NCBI GenBank assembly: GCA_014763835.1
Contig: JACXUQ010000118.1
Coordinates: forward strand, 1 to 5,239
Direction of reading: 5' to 3'
Length of the DNA: 5,239 nucleotides
DNA from: Thiotrichales bacterium
GTDB taxonomy: Bacteria; Pseudomonadota; Gammaproteobacteria; Thiomicrospirales; Thiomicrospiraceae
The notes under the pieces were generated by a model that saw nothing but the letters and a program-made list of their open reading frames with translations, was not told the origin of the DNA and did not search any database. Both the position numbers and the translations under genes were made by a program. Below are positions 1-5,239 of the stretch, piece after piece (the stretch's first letter is position 1; each line of letters begins with the position of its first letter).

Positions 1-230
1 CTCGCGCCTGGAGAGAACAGGCCCAACTGCACCTTGGAGAAATCGAACGTTTCCAGGTCCTGTACTTCTACCCAACCGCCTTTGAATGGCAATTTTTTAC
101 CGGCAGAACGGCTGCTGGCCAACGGATATAATTTACCCACCGGGAAGTTGCGCTCTTCCAATACCTTCAAAATAGTTTCGCCCACCGCACCGGTAGCGCC
201 AACAACTGCAATGTCATACAACTTAGTCAT
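1..230 (-). CDS. asd: Aspartate-semialdehyde dehydrogenase, N-terminal part (cut by window edge)
   Basis: Asd reduces aspartyl-4-phosphate to aspartate 4-semialdehyde with NADPH in the cytoplasm, feeding lysine/diaminopimelate, threonine and methionine synthesis. Translating the minus strand from the ATG at 230-228 gives 76 complete residues before the edge. They open with a Rossmann beta strand and the dinucleotide-binding glycines G11-A-T-G14-A-V-G17, followed by ERNFPVGKLYPLASSRSAGK (26-45) and an FSPGA turn (72-76); all are characteristic of bacterial Asd. The family is about 340 residues, so roughly three quarters lies outside. An AAGGAAG ribosome binding site at 246-240 sits 9 bases before the ATG and supports this start. 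The gene is 102 bases downstream of the bactofilin stop, in the same direction. I see no convincing promoter in that gap, so cotranscription is plausible but unproven. Confidence 0.96.
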   Translation of the reverse strand, partial: MTKLYDIAVVGATGAVGETILKVLEERNFPVGKLYPLASSRSAGKKLPFKGGWVEVQDLETFDFSKVQLGLFSPGA

Positions 231-250
231 ACTCTTTTACTTCCTTTTCT

Positions 251-266
251 GCGGGGTTATGCCCGC
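251..266 (-). other. Small GC-rich hairpin before the asd ribosome binding site
   Basis: On the minus strand GCGGG and CCCGC form a perfect 5-bp stem around a 6-base loop (CATAAC). The 3' arm ends only a few bases before the AAGGAAG site of asd. It has no U-run on either strand, so it does not look like an intrinsic terminator. It might influence asd translation or be a remnant of a processing or termination signal; that role is inference. Confidence 0.35.
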
Positions 267-332
267 TTGATACTTGTTTGCCCCTGCCAGTCCAGAATAG
301 CCGGCAAGAACAGGATTTCTTTAAAATCGGGG

Positions 333-809
333 TTAAACCTTTTCAGCCTTGGGCTCCGTTTCAATATCCTGCGGAGCGACCACCACATCCTGAATATTCA
401 CCGGTGCCGTCTTGTAGTGACGATCCTCGGGCAGACTGACAATCAGTCCGGCCTCCGTCAACTCACGACTTTCGCCGATGAACTTGCCGCCCGCCTCAAT
501 CGTCATTTCGCCGCTAATCAACTCGCCAATCAGCTTGCCGGTCGCCAGAATATCGATGCGTTCACACGCCACCTTGCCTTCCAGCACGCCGCTCAACACA
601 ATCGAGCGCGCCTTGACAAACCCTTTAACCTCGCCCTGCGTCCCGATGGACACGTCATAACCGGTTTCGATAATCCCGTCTATGCGCCCGTCAACATGCA
701 GCGGGCCGGCTATCTGGCTGAATTCGCCGCTAAAGGCACACCCCGGAGCGATAATTGTTTTTCCACCTTCTGAACCTGATCGTTTACGGCTTGCGTTAAA
801 GAACCCCAT
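333..809 (-). CDS. Bactofilin family cytoskeletal protein
   Basis: Bactofilins polymerise without nucleotide into filaments on the inner face of the cytoplasmic membrane and position cell-wall enzymes. From the ATG at 809 the protein has 158 residues. A short N-terminal tail (MGFFNASRKR, 1-10) has a hydrophobic start followed by basic residues, resembling the membrane-targeting peptides of other bactofilins. Residues 18 to about 118 form the beta-helical bactofilin domain (DUF583), with regularly spaced glycine and hydrophobic positions, including HVDGRIDGII (38-47), LSGVLEGKV (72-80) and ATGKLIGELISGE (89-101). A flexible acidic tail follows. An in-frame GTG at 860 would add 17 residues but lacks a ribosome site and starts deeper in the upstream gene; the ATG at 809 follows AGGTGGAAGGGG and begins where bactofilins usually begin. 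The first 33 codons overlap the M23 peptidase gene. Such pairing is known from Helicobacter pylori (CcmA with Csd peptidases) and suggests a shared job in cell shape. Confidence 0.93.
   Translation of the reverse strand: MGFFNASRKRSGSEGGKTIIAPGCAFSGEFSQIAGPLHVDGRIDGIIETGYDVSIGTQGEVKGFVKARSIVLSGVLEGKVACERIDILATGKLIGELISGEMTIEAGGKFIGESRELTEAGLIVSLPEDRHYKTAPVNIQDVVVAPQDIETEPKAEKV
710..809 (-). other. 100-base dual-coding overlap of M23 peptidase and bactofilin genes
   Basis: The peptidase reading frame runs to a TAG at 712-710, while the bactofilin ATG lies at 809-807 in a different frame. The shared bases therefore encode the last roughly 32 residues of the peptidase, after its catalytic domain, and the first 33 of the bactofilin, including its putative membrane-targeting tail. 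Both frames are open throughout. The arrangement implies translational coupling. A sequencing or real frameshift in the peptidase tail is an alternative, but the tail continues smoothly from the domain with a plausible VPWGSLTQAVN segment. Confidence 0.8.
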
Positions 810-1690
810 GGCACCCCTTCCACCTGTTGGAAAATATTGTCGTAGCGTTGCAAGCCCCACTGCACAAACGGAGCAGGATCAAGTTTGCGCTGCACAAACG
901 ACACTTCATAATGCAGATGATTACCCGACGACAGACCGGTTGAGCCGATACCGCCAATCACATCCCCCTTACGCACATACTGTCCGGTTTTAACATCCAA
1001 CCGGCTCAAGTGGCCGAAATGGGTTTTAAAACCGTTGGCATGCGACACAATAATGAGATTGCCGAAACCGCTGTTTTTGCTGTAACCGGCATATTCAATC
1101 ACGCCGTTGGCCGTGGCAATCACATTCGCACCGGCTTCACCGCGATAATCGATACCGCGGTGAAACTGGCGATTTCCGGTGACCGGGTGGGTGCGCCAGC
1201 CGTAAGAGCTGCTCACCCCCTCAAAATCCGCCACCGGACGGCCGTTGGGTATCATCTCCAGCATCATGCTCTTGCCGAGCGTGCTGAGTTGCACCAGCTT
1301 GATGCGTTCTTCAACCGCCCTTTCCGGCTCCTCGGCACTGGTACTGGTACCAATCAATTCCTCCAGCCCCTGCAGCGTCTGATCAAGCATTTCGGCCTGT
1401 TTGGATTTTTCTTCCAACTCGGCTTCCAACAAGCGCTTTTCGGACGCTAGGCGAATAAGGTCACTCTTCTTGTCGTTGAGTATCTTTTCATAATGCTGCA
1501 CCGCCATCTCGTGCTTGTCTTCAATGGCCTGTGCCTCGGAGCTCAAAAACCAGATGGCCGCAATGACCCCTACCCATACAAGCACAAACACAAGCATAAT
1601 CAGCCACGCGAAACGTTTAAAAATCTGTTTAAACGAGTAATCACGTGCACCATGCACATCACTGATGGTAATTGTAAAGTGGTTTCGCAT
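710..1690 (-). CDS. Membrane-anchored M23 family metallopeptidase (peptidoglycan endopeptidase)
   Basis: This 326-residue protein is predicted to cut peptide cross-links of peptidoglycan in the periplasm. Residues 1-26 are a basic cytoplasmic tail; 27-49 are a single hydrophobic membrane segment without a clear signal-peptidase site, giving an N-in, C-out anchor. About 55-113 is a charged heptad-like coiled coil. The LytM/M23 domain covers about 158-277: the HxxxD motif gives H177 and D181, the HLH motif gives H258 and H260, and H227 lies in FGHLS. By analogy with LytM, H177, D181 and H260 bind zinc, while H227 and H258 are catalytic, so the enzyme looks active rather than a degenerate LytM factor. 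The start lies 47 bases after the leuB stop and has no clear ribosome site, but it begins a typical N-terminus (MRNHFTITISDVHG). The bactofilin that follows overlaps it by 100 bases, suggesting that the filament localises this peptidase. Substrate and exact cleavage bond cannot be read from sequence. Confidence 0.93.
   Translation of the reverse strand: MRNHFTITISDVHGARDYSFKQIFKRFAWLIMLVFVLVWVGVIAAIWFLSSEAQAIEDKHEMAVQHYEKILNDKKSDLIRLASEKRLLEAELEEKSKQAEMLDQTLQGLEELIGTSTSAEEPERAVEERIKLVQLSTLGKSMMLEMIPNGRPVADFEGVSSSYGWRTHPVTGNRQFHRGIDYRGEAGANVIATANGVIEYAGYSKNSGFGNLIIVSHANGFKTHFGHLSRLDVKTGQYVRKGDVIGGIGSTGLSSGNHLHYEVSFVQRKLDPAPFVQWGLQRYDNIFQQVEGVPWGSLTQAVNDQVQKVEKQLSLRGVPLAANSAR
814..825 (-). promoter_or_regulatory. 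Ribosome binding site of the bactofilin gene, inside the peptidase gene
   Basis: The minus strand reads AGGTGGAAGGGG here. Its GGAAGG core ends 6 bases before the ATG at 809, a normal spacing. This decides the bactofilin start against the upstream GTG at 860, and places the initiation signal within peptidase codons. Confidence 0.75.
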
Positions 1691-1707
1691 CGAAAATCAG
1701 GCAGAAA

Positions 1708-1733
1708 CGGCCGTTCAAAAACTGAACAGGCCG
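1708..1733 (-). terminator. Hairpin between leuB and the M23 peptidase gene, possible weak terminator
   Basis: On the minus strand CGGCC and GTTCA pair with TGAAC and GGCCG around a 5-base loop (GTTTT), giving a 10-bp stem with one bulged T. It begins about 5 bases after the leuB stop. The following bases, TTTCTGCCTGATTTT, form only an interrupted U-tract, so termination would be partial. Its 3' arm ends 17 bases before the peptidase ATG, so it could also affect translation of that gene or mark an mRNA processing boundary. The structure is seen; the role is inferred. Confidence 0.5.
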
Positions 1734-1737
1734 GGTC

Positions 1738-2811
1738 TTATAACGCCGCGACCACCGCGTCGCCCATTTCGCTACAGGTCACGCGTGTCATGCCTTCCGA
1801 CCAGATATCGCCGGTACGCAGACCTTGATCCAGCACTTTGCCGACCGCATCTTCGATCTTCACCGCCAAGTCCTCACGACCCAACGAGTAACGCAACATC
1901 ATCGCCGCCGACAGAATCGTCGCCAACGGGTTAGCCTTGTTTTGACCGGCAATATCCGGCGCAGAGCCGTGACTTGGCTCGTACATGCCTTTGTTGTTGG
2001 CATCCAGAGACGCCGAGGCCAACATGCCGATAGAACCGGTCAGCATCGAGGCTTCGTCAGACAGAATGTCGCCGAACATATTACCGGTCACCATAACGTC
2101 GAACTGCTTCGGATTCAACACCAACTGCATCGCCGCGTTATCGACGTACATGTGTTTGACTTCAACTTCAGGATACTCTTTAGCCACTTCATTGACGACT
2201 TCGCGCCACATTTCGGTCACTTCCAACACGTTGGCCTTATCCACCGAAGTCAGCTTTTTGTTACGCTTCATCGCCGCCTGGAAAGCCACATGCGCAATGC
2301 GCTTCACTTCAGATTCGGAATAAACATAAGTGTTGTAACCCTGACGCTCGCCGTTTTCCAGAATACGGATACCACGAGGCTGACCGAAATAGATGCCGCC
2401 CGTCAATTCACGCACAATCAGAATGTCCAAACCGGCAACAATCTCAGGCTTAAGCGTTGAAGCAGACGCCAATTGCGGATACAAGAAAGCCGGACGCAGG
2501 TTAGCGAACAAGCCCATCTCTTTACGCAAACGCAATAGACCTTTTTCAGGACGGACAGAGATATCCAAAGATTCCCATTTGTAACCGCCTACCGCGCCCA
2601 ACAGCACGGCATCGGCCGACTGAGCCTTGTCCATGGTGGCATCGGCCAAAGGTACGCCGTGAACGTCGTAAGCCGCACCGCCAACCAAATCTTCTTCCAT
2701 GGTAATATCCAAACCGTCGGTTTCAACCAGTCTGTTCAATACCTTTACTGCTTCAGCTGTAATCTCAGGACCAATGCCGTCACCCGGCAAAATCAACACA
2801 TGTTTTGTCAT
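1738..2811 (-). CDS. leuB: 3-isopropylmalate dehydrogenase
   Basis: LeuB oxidises and decarboxylates (2R,3S)-3-isopropylmalate with NAD+ to 2-oxoisocaproate, the penultimate step of leucine synthesis, in the cytoplasm as a homodimer. The protein is 357 residues, full length for the family. It opens with LILPGDGIGPEI (6-17). Substrate residues match those of characterised enzymes: R96 and R106 in LRKEMGLFANLRP, R134 in VRELTGGIYFG, Y141, K192 in VDKANVL, D224 in VDNAAM, and the metal ligands D248 and D252 in FGDILSDEAS. The NAD adenosine loop EPSHGSAPDIAG with a downstream NP (N294) marks it as isopropylmalate rather than isocitrate dehydrogenase. The ATG at 2811 starts the conserved first strand; an AAAGAGA about 9 bases upstream is a modest ribosome site. 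It follows leuD by 51 bases and completes the leuCDB cluster. No truncation or missing residue is seen. Confidence 0.98.
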   Translation of the reverse strand: MTKHVLILPGDGIGPEITAEAVKVLNRLVETDGLDITMEEDLVGGAAYDVHGVPLADATMDKAQSADAVLLGAVGGYKWESLDISVRPEKGLLRLRKEMGLFANLRPAFLYPQLASASTLKPEIVAGLDILIVRELTGGIYFGQPRGIRILENGERQGYNTYVYSESEVKRIAHVAFQAAMKRNKKLTSVDKANVLEVTEMWREVVNEVAKEYPEVEVKHMYVDNAAMQLVLNPKQFDVMVTGNMFGDILSDEASMLTGSIGMLASASLDANNKGMYEPSHGSAPDIAGQNKANPLATILSAAMMLRYSLGREDLAVKIEDAVGKVLDQGLRTGDIWSEGMTRVTCSEMGDAVVAAL

Positions 2812-2862
2812 TCCAACTAATCTCTTTCGTTCTTAAACGTTTTAAAACTTTTCTGGCTTAGC

Positions 2863-3501
2863 TCAGGCAAATAACCAAGGCGCCTGCTGCTTGCGCTTCT
2901 CTTCATACGATTTAATGTCGTTTTGATGCTGAAGCGTCAGACCGATGTCATCCAAGCCGTGCAATAGGCAGTGGCGGCGGAAACTATCCACTTCAAACGC
3001 AATCGCCTCGCCGTTAGGCTTAATAATCTGCTGCGCATCCAAATCCACAGTCAACTGATAACCTTCAGAGGCATAAACCTCCTGGAACAACTCATCGACC
3101 GTTTTATCATCCAAAATGATAGGCAAAATACCGTTCTTAAAGCTGTTATTGAAGAAGATATCCGCATAACTTGGGGAGATAATCACGTCAAAACCGTAAT
3201 CTTTCAGCGCCCAAGGCGCGTGCTCACGGCTTGAACCGCAACCGAAGTTCTCGCGTGTCAGCAGGATTTTCGCCCCCTGATAGCGCGGCTGATTCAATAC
3301 AAAATCCTTGCGCAACGGACGACCGGAGTTATCCGCATCCGGTTGACCGACATCTTCATAACGCCATTCGTCAAACAGGTTAGGGCCAAAACCGCTACGT
3401 TTGATCGACTTCAAAAACTGTTTCGGAATAATCGCATCCGTATCTACGTTGGCACGATCCATCGGCGCAACGATGGCAGTCAATTTGACAAACTTATCCA
3501 T
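2863..3501 (-). CDS. leuD: 3-isopropylmalate dehydratase small subunit
   Basis: LeuD is the swivel-domain subunit that joins LeuC to form isopropylmalate isomerase, converting 2-isopropylmalate to 3-isopropylmalate through 2-isopropylmaleate. Its 212 residues match the usual length of the proteobacterial protein. NVDTDAIIPKQFLK (18-31) and NFGCGSSREHAPWAL (85-99) are the family signatures; the serine-arginine loop in the second (S90, S91, R92) contributes to the active site. The C-terminal part carries HCLLHGLDDIGLTL (177-190), also typical. The ATG at 3501 has an excellent ribosome site (GGAGG, 7 bases upstream). It lies only 17 bases from the leuC stop, so the two subunits are almost certainly made from one mRNA in balanced amounts. 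leuA is not in the window. Confidence 0.98.
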   Translation of the reverse strand: MDKFVKLTAIVAPMDRANVDTDAIIPKQFLKSIKRSGFGPNLFDEWRYEDVGQPDADNSGRPLRKDFVLNQPRYQGAKILLTRENFGCGSSREHAPWALKDYGFDVIISPSYADIFFNNSFKNGILPIILDDKTVDELFQEVYASEGYQLTVDLDAQQIIKPNGEAIAFEVDSFRRHCLLHGLDDIGLTLQHQNDIKSYEEKRKQQAPWLFA

Positions 3502-3508
3502 TTCTCTT

Positions 3509-3513
3509 CCTCC
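3509..3513 (-). promoter_or_regulatory. Ribosome binding site of leuD
   Basis: GGAGG on the minus strand, 7 bases before the leuD ATG, sits in the 17-base gap after the leuC stop. It is the strongest Shine-Dalgarno match in the operon and fixes the leuD start. Confidence 0.85.
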
Positions 3514-3518
3514 GCTGC

Positions 3519-4934
3519 TTACAAATAATCACGCACATCAACAAAATGGCCGGCTACTGCTGCCGCTGCCGCCATCTCAGGGCTCACCAAGTGGGTGCGC
3601 CCACCCGCACCTTGACGACCCTCAAAGTTACGGTTAGAGGTTGAAGCGCAATGCTTACCGGCAGGCAAACGGTCTGCGTTCATTGCGAGACACATTGAAC
3701 ATCCCGGATTACGCCACTCAAAGCCAGCCTCGATAAAAATCTTATCCAACCCTTCCTGTTCGGCCTGCTGCTTGACCAGACCGGACCCCGGAACGGCAAT
3801 CGCCAACTCCACTTTGTCGGAAATTTTCTTGCCTTTGAGCACGCTGGCCGCAGCACGCAAATCTTCAATACGCGAGTTGGTACAGGAACCGATAAACACA
3901 TACTCCACCGGAATATCCTTCACCGGCATATCGGCTTTCAGGCCCATGTAATCCAATGCGCGGCGAATACCGTTAGCTTTGACGGGATCGGTTTCCTTGT
4001 CTGGATTTGGCACCATGCCGTTGATATCCAGCACCATCTCAGGCGAGGTTCCCCAGCTGACTTGCGGCTCGATTGTGGAACCATCCATCTCAACCACAAT
4101 GTCAAACTTGGCATCATCATCGGAGTGCAGATCTTTCCAGGCTTCTACCGCCAAGTCCCACATCTCGCCTTTTGGCGCAAAAGGACGACCCTTAACGTAT
4201 TCGACTGTTTTTTCATCCACGCCGACCAAACCGACGCGCGCACCGGCTTCAATCGCCATATTGCAGACGGTCATACGGCCTTCCACCGACATGTCACGGA
4301 ACACCTGACCGCCGAACTCCATCGCACAGCCCGTACCACCGGCCGTACCGATTTTGCCGATAATCGCCAGCACCACATCCTTCGGCGTGACGCCGGCTTG
4401 CAGCTTGCCGTCGATTTTGATGAGCATGTTTTTCATTTTTTTCTGAATCAAACACTGGGTTGCCATCACATGCTCAACTTCAGAGGTACCGATGCCGTGC
4501 GCCAACGCACCCAAAGCACCGTGCGTTGCCGTATGCGAGTCACCGCACACCACGGTCATACCCGGCAGGGTCGCACCCTCTTCCGGTCCGACCACATGCA
4601 CGATACCCTGGCGCGGGTCGCCCATGCCGAATTCGGTAATACCGAATTCCTGAGCGTTCTTGCCCAAGGTAATGACCTGAGTGCGCGACACCGGATCTTC
4701 AATCGTTTCCGGCCCGCCTTTCAGTTCGGTCGTTGGCACGTTATGGTCGCACGTGGCCAGGTTGGTCTCTACACGCCAAGGTTTGCGGTGCGCCAGACGC
4801 AGCCCCTCGAATGCCTGTGGTGAAGTTACTTCGTGCAACAGCTGGCGATCGATATAAATCAAGGCCGTGCCGTCCTCTTCCTGACGCACCACATGCGCGT
4901 CCCACAACTTATCGTATAAAGTTTTTCCTGCCAT
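3519..4934 (-). CDS. leuC: 3-isopropylmalate dehydratase large subunit
   Basis: LeuC is the iron-sulfur catalytic subunit of isopropylmalate isomerase, an aconitase-family enzyme acting in the cytoplasm with LeuD. The 471 residues match the bacterial heterodimeric LeuC length. The [4Fe-4S] ligands are C351 in GSCTNSR, and C412 and C415 in GCSMCLAMN. Other family blocks are DHNVPT (63-68), VVCGDSHTATHGALG (128-142), GTSEVEHVMATQ (149-160) and NRNFEGRQGAGGRTHLVSP (434-452). The ATG at 4934 begins the standard MAGKTLYDKLWDAH terminus; the ribosome site before it is weak (only GGGTTG-like bases), so initiation may be modest. It is the first gene of the leftward cluster, behind the promoter near 4988-5015. 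The predicted leader of about 46 bases has no room for a leucine-rich attenuator peptide and terminator pair, so classical enterobacterial leu attenuation seems absent; control by a DNA-binding protein is possible. Confidence 0.98.
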   Translation of the reverse strand: MAGKTLYDKLWDAHVVRQEEDGTALIYIDRQLLHEVTSPQAFEGLRLAHRKPWRVETNLATCDHNVPTTELKGGPETIEDPVSRTQVITLGKNAQEFGITEFGMGDPRQGIVHVVGPEEGATLPGMTVVCGDSHTATHGALGALAHGIGTSEVEHVMATQCLIQKKMKNMLIKIDGKLQAGVTPKDVVLAIIGKIGTAGGTGCAMEFGGQVFRDMSVEGRMTVCNMAIEAGARVGLVGVDEKTVEYVKGRPFAPKGEMWDLAVEAWKDLHSDDDAKFDIVVEMDGSTIEPQVSWGTSPEMVLDINGMVPNPDKETDPVKANGIRRALDYMGLKADMPVKDIPVEYVFIGSCTNSRIEDLRAAASVLKGKKISDKVELAIAVPGSGLVKQQAEQEGLDKIFIEAGFEWRNPGCSMCLAMNADRLPAGKHCASTSNRNFEGRQGAGGRTHLVSPEMAAAAAVAGHFVDVRDYL

Positions 4935-4983
4935 TATCGCAACCCAACTTAAGTGATGTTTAACTGAAATTTAACAAATAGCT

Positions 4984-5001
4984 TGAAATTATATCATTTC
5001 A
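4984..5001. repeat. Inverted repeat TGAAAT-N6-ATTTCA over the leuC -10 box
   Basis: A perfect 6-bp inverted repeat brackets the TATAAT of the leuC promoter. A further TGAAAT copy lies at 4965-4970 inside the leader, and TTTAAC occurs twice at 4959-4964 and 4970-4975, 11 bases apart. Position and symmetry would suit a repressor or activator site, but the sequence is AT-rich and such short repeats can arise by chance. Confidence 0.35.
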
Positions 5002-5015
5002 TACACACTTCTAAA
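4988..5015 (-). promoter_or_regulatory. Extended -10 promoter of the leuCDB cluster
   Basis: On the minus strand a perfect TATAAT (4993-4988) is preceded by TGA (4996-4994), forming an extended -10 (TGnTATAAT). A TTTAGA (5015-5010), matching four of six consensus -35 bases, lies 16 bases upstream. Transcription would start near 4981, leaving a leader of about 46 bases before leuC. The AT-rich surroundings fit a sigma-70 promoter. This is a sequence match, not a mapped start. Confidence 0.7.
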
Positions 5016-5018
5016 GGG

Positions 5019-5024
5019 TAAAAT
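5019..5024 (+). promoter_or_regulatory. Possible -10 box for queE
   Basis: TAAAAT, five of six consensus bases, lies so that transcription would begin near 5031, about 33 bases before the queE ATG. The matching -35 region (around 4996-5002) is poor, so the promoter may be weak or activator-dependent. It overlaps the upstream part of the oppositely directed leuC promoter, so the two could interfere. Confidence 0.35.
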
Positions 5025-5063
5025 ACACGCAAGATTCTCCCCCAAGCAGAAAGTGCATTTGTT

Positions 5064-5239
5064 ATGAGTTATTCGGTAAAAGAGGTGTTTTATTCATTGC
5101 AGGGCGAAGGCTTCCACAGCGGCCGTCCGGCGATTTTCTGCCGCCTGAGCAACTGCAACCTGTGGACCGGCCGCGAACAGGATCGGGGCGACGCGGTCTG
5201 CCAGTTTTGCGACACCGATTTTATCGGCACCGACGGCCA
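5064..5239 (+). CDS. queE: 7-carboxy-7-deazaguanine synthase, N-terminal part (cut by window edge)
   Basis: QueE is a radical S-adenosylmethionine enzyme that contracts the ring of 6-carboxytetrahydropterin to 7-carboxy-7-deazaguanine, on the route to queuosine in tRNA. The 58 complete residues begin MSYSVKEVFYSLQGEGFHSGRP in pieces typical of the family: VFYSLQGEG (8-16) is the substrate and cofactor segment, and FCRLSNCNLWTGRE (25-38) leads into the cluster motif. The cysteines C31, C46 and C49 form CX14CX2C, the expanded cluster motif known from Burkholderia multivorans QueE, rather than the standard CX3CX2C of most radical SAM enzymes; DTDFIGTDG follows. The family is about 210-220 residues, so most lies beyond the edge. 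The ATG at 5064 fits the family terminus; only a weak AGAAAG precedes it. It is transcribed divergently from leuC, and no functional link to leucine synthesis is implied. Confidence 0.95.
   Translation, partial: MSYSVKEVFYSLQGEGFHSGRPAIFCRLSNCNLWTGREQDRGDAVCQFCDTDFIGTDG

Noticed and set aside
3..14. FSPGA in Asd, where some family members read FSAGG
   Set aside because: FSPGA is a normal variant in gammaproteobacterial Asd proteins, not a lost key residue.
810..860. Upstream GTG start for the bactofilin, adding 17 residues
   Set aside because: No ribosome site precedes the GTG at 860, the extra residues do not resemble bactofilin, and the ATG at 809 has a good site at correct spacing.
1825..2460. 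Open frame of 211 codons on the plus strand opposite leuB
   Set aside because: Antisense shadow of leuB with low-complexity His/Arg-rich translation and no ribosome site or recognisable domain.
2812..2862. AT-rich palindromic bases (GTTTTAAAAC) in the leuD-leuB gap as a terminator or promoter
   Set aside because: The stem would be only weak A-T pairs, with no U-run after it and no paired -35 and -10 boxes that I can defend.
4062..4823. Long open frame of 253 codons on the plus strand opposite leuC
   Set aside because: It is the antisense shadow of a clear leuC, rich in histidine and arginine as expected from reversed codons, with no family resemblance.
5011..5058. A 15-codon open frame on the minus strand upstream of leuC (MHFLLGGESCVYFTL) with three leucine codons, resembling a leucine leader peptide
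   Set aside because: It overlaps the predicted -35 box and lies upstream of the predicted start site, has no ribosome site, and is not followed by alternative attenuator hairpins or a U-run.

Overview
The window is chromosomal DNA from a proteobacterium, most likely a gammaproteobacterium. The Asd, LeuB, LeuC and LeuD proteins are of the gammaproteobacterial type, and leuC-leuD-leuB running towards asd is a familiar gammaproteobacterial order. Genus cannot be fixed; a sulfur-oxidising Thiomicrospira-like lineage is only a guess. Base composition and codon use look uniform, with no insertion sequences, tRNAs, CRISPR arrays or phage genes.

Layout: six genes read leftwards on the minus strand from about 4934 to 1: leuC, leuD, leuB, an M23-family envelope metallopeptidase, a bactofilin, and the 5' part of asd, which is cut by the left edge. 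A seventh gene, queE, starts at 5064 on the plus strand and is cut by the right edge. The 129-base gap between leuC and queE holds the divergent promoters. The leuC side has an extended -10 promoter, with a start site predicted about 46 bases before leuC.

Function: LeuC and LeuD form isopropylmalate isomerase, and LeuB is 3-isopropylmalate dehydrogenase; together they catalyse two consecutive steps of leucine synthesis. Asd makes aspartate semialdehyde, the branch point to lysine/diaminopimelate, threonine and methionine. Between these metabolic genes sits a cell-shape pair: a membrane-anchored M23 peptidase with a coiled coil and all zinc and catalytic residues, and a bactofilin whose first 33 codons lie inside the 3' end of the peptidase gene in another frame. 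QueE makes 7-carboxy-7-deazaguanine for queuosine.

Most notable are the 100-base dual-coding overlap joining peptidase and bactofilin, the placement of this pair between leuB and asd, and a strong hairpin between leuB and the peptidase gene. No wholly new system is evident; the remainder is ordinary housekeeping sequence.
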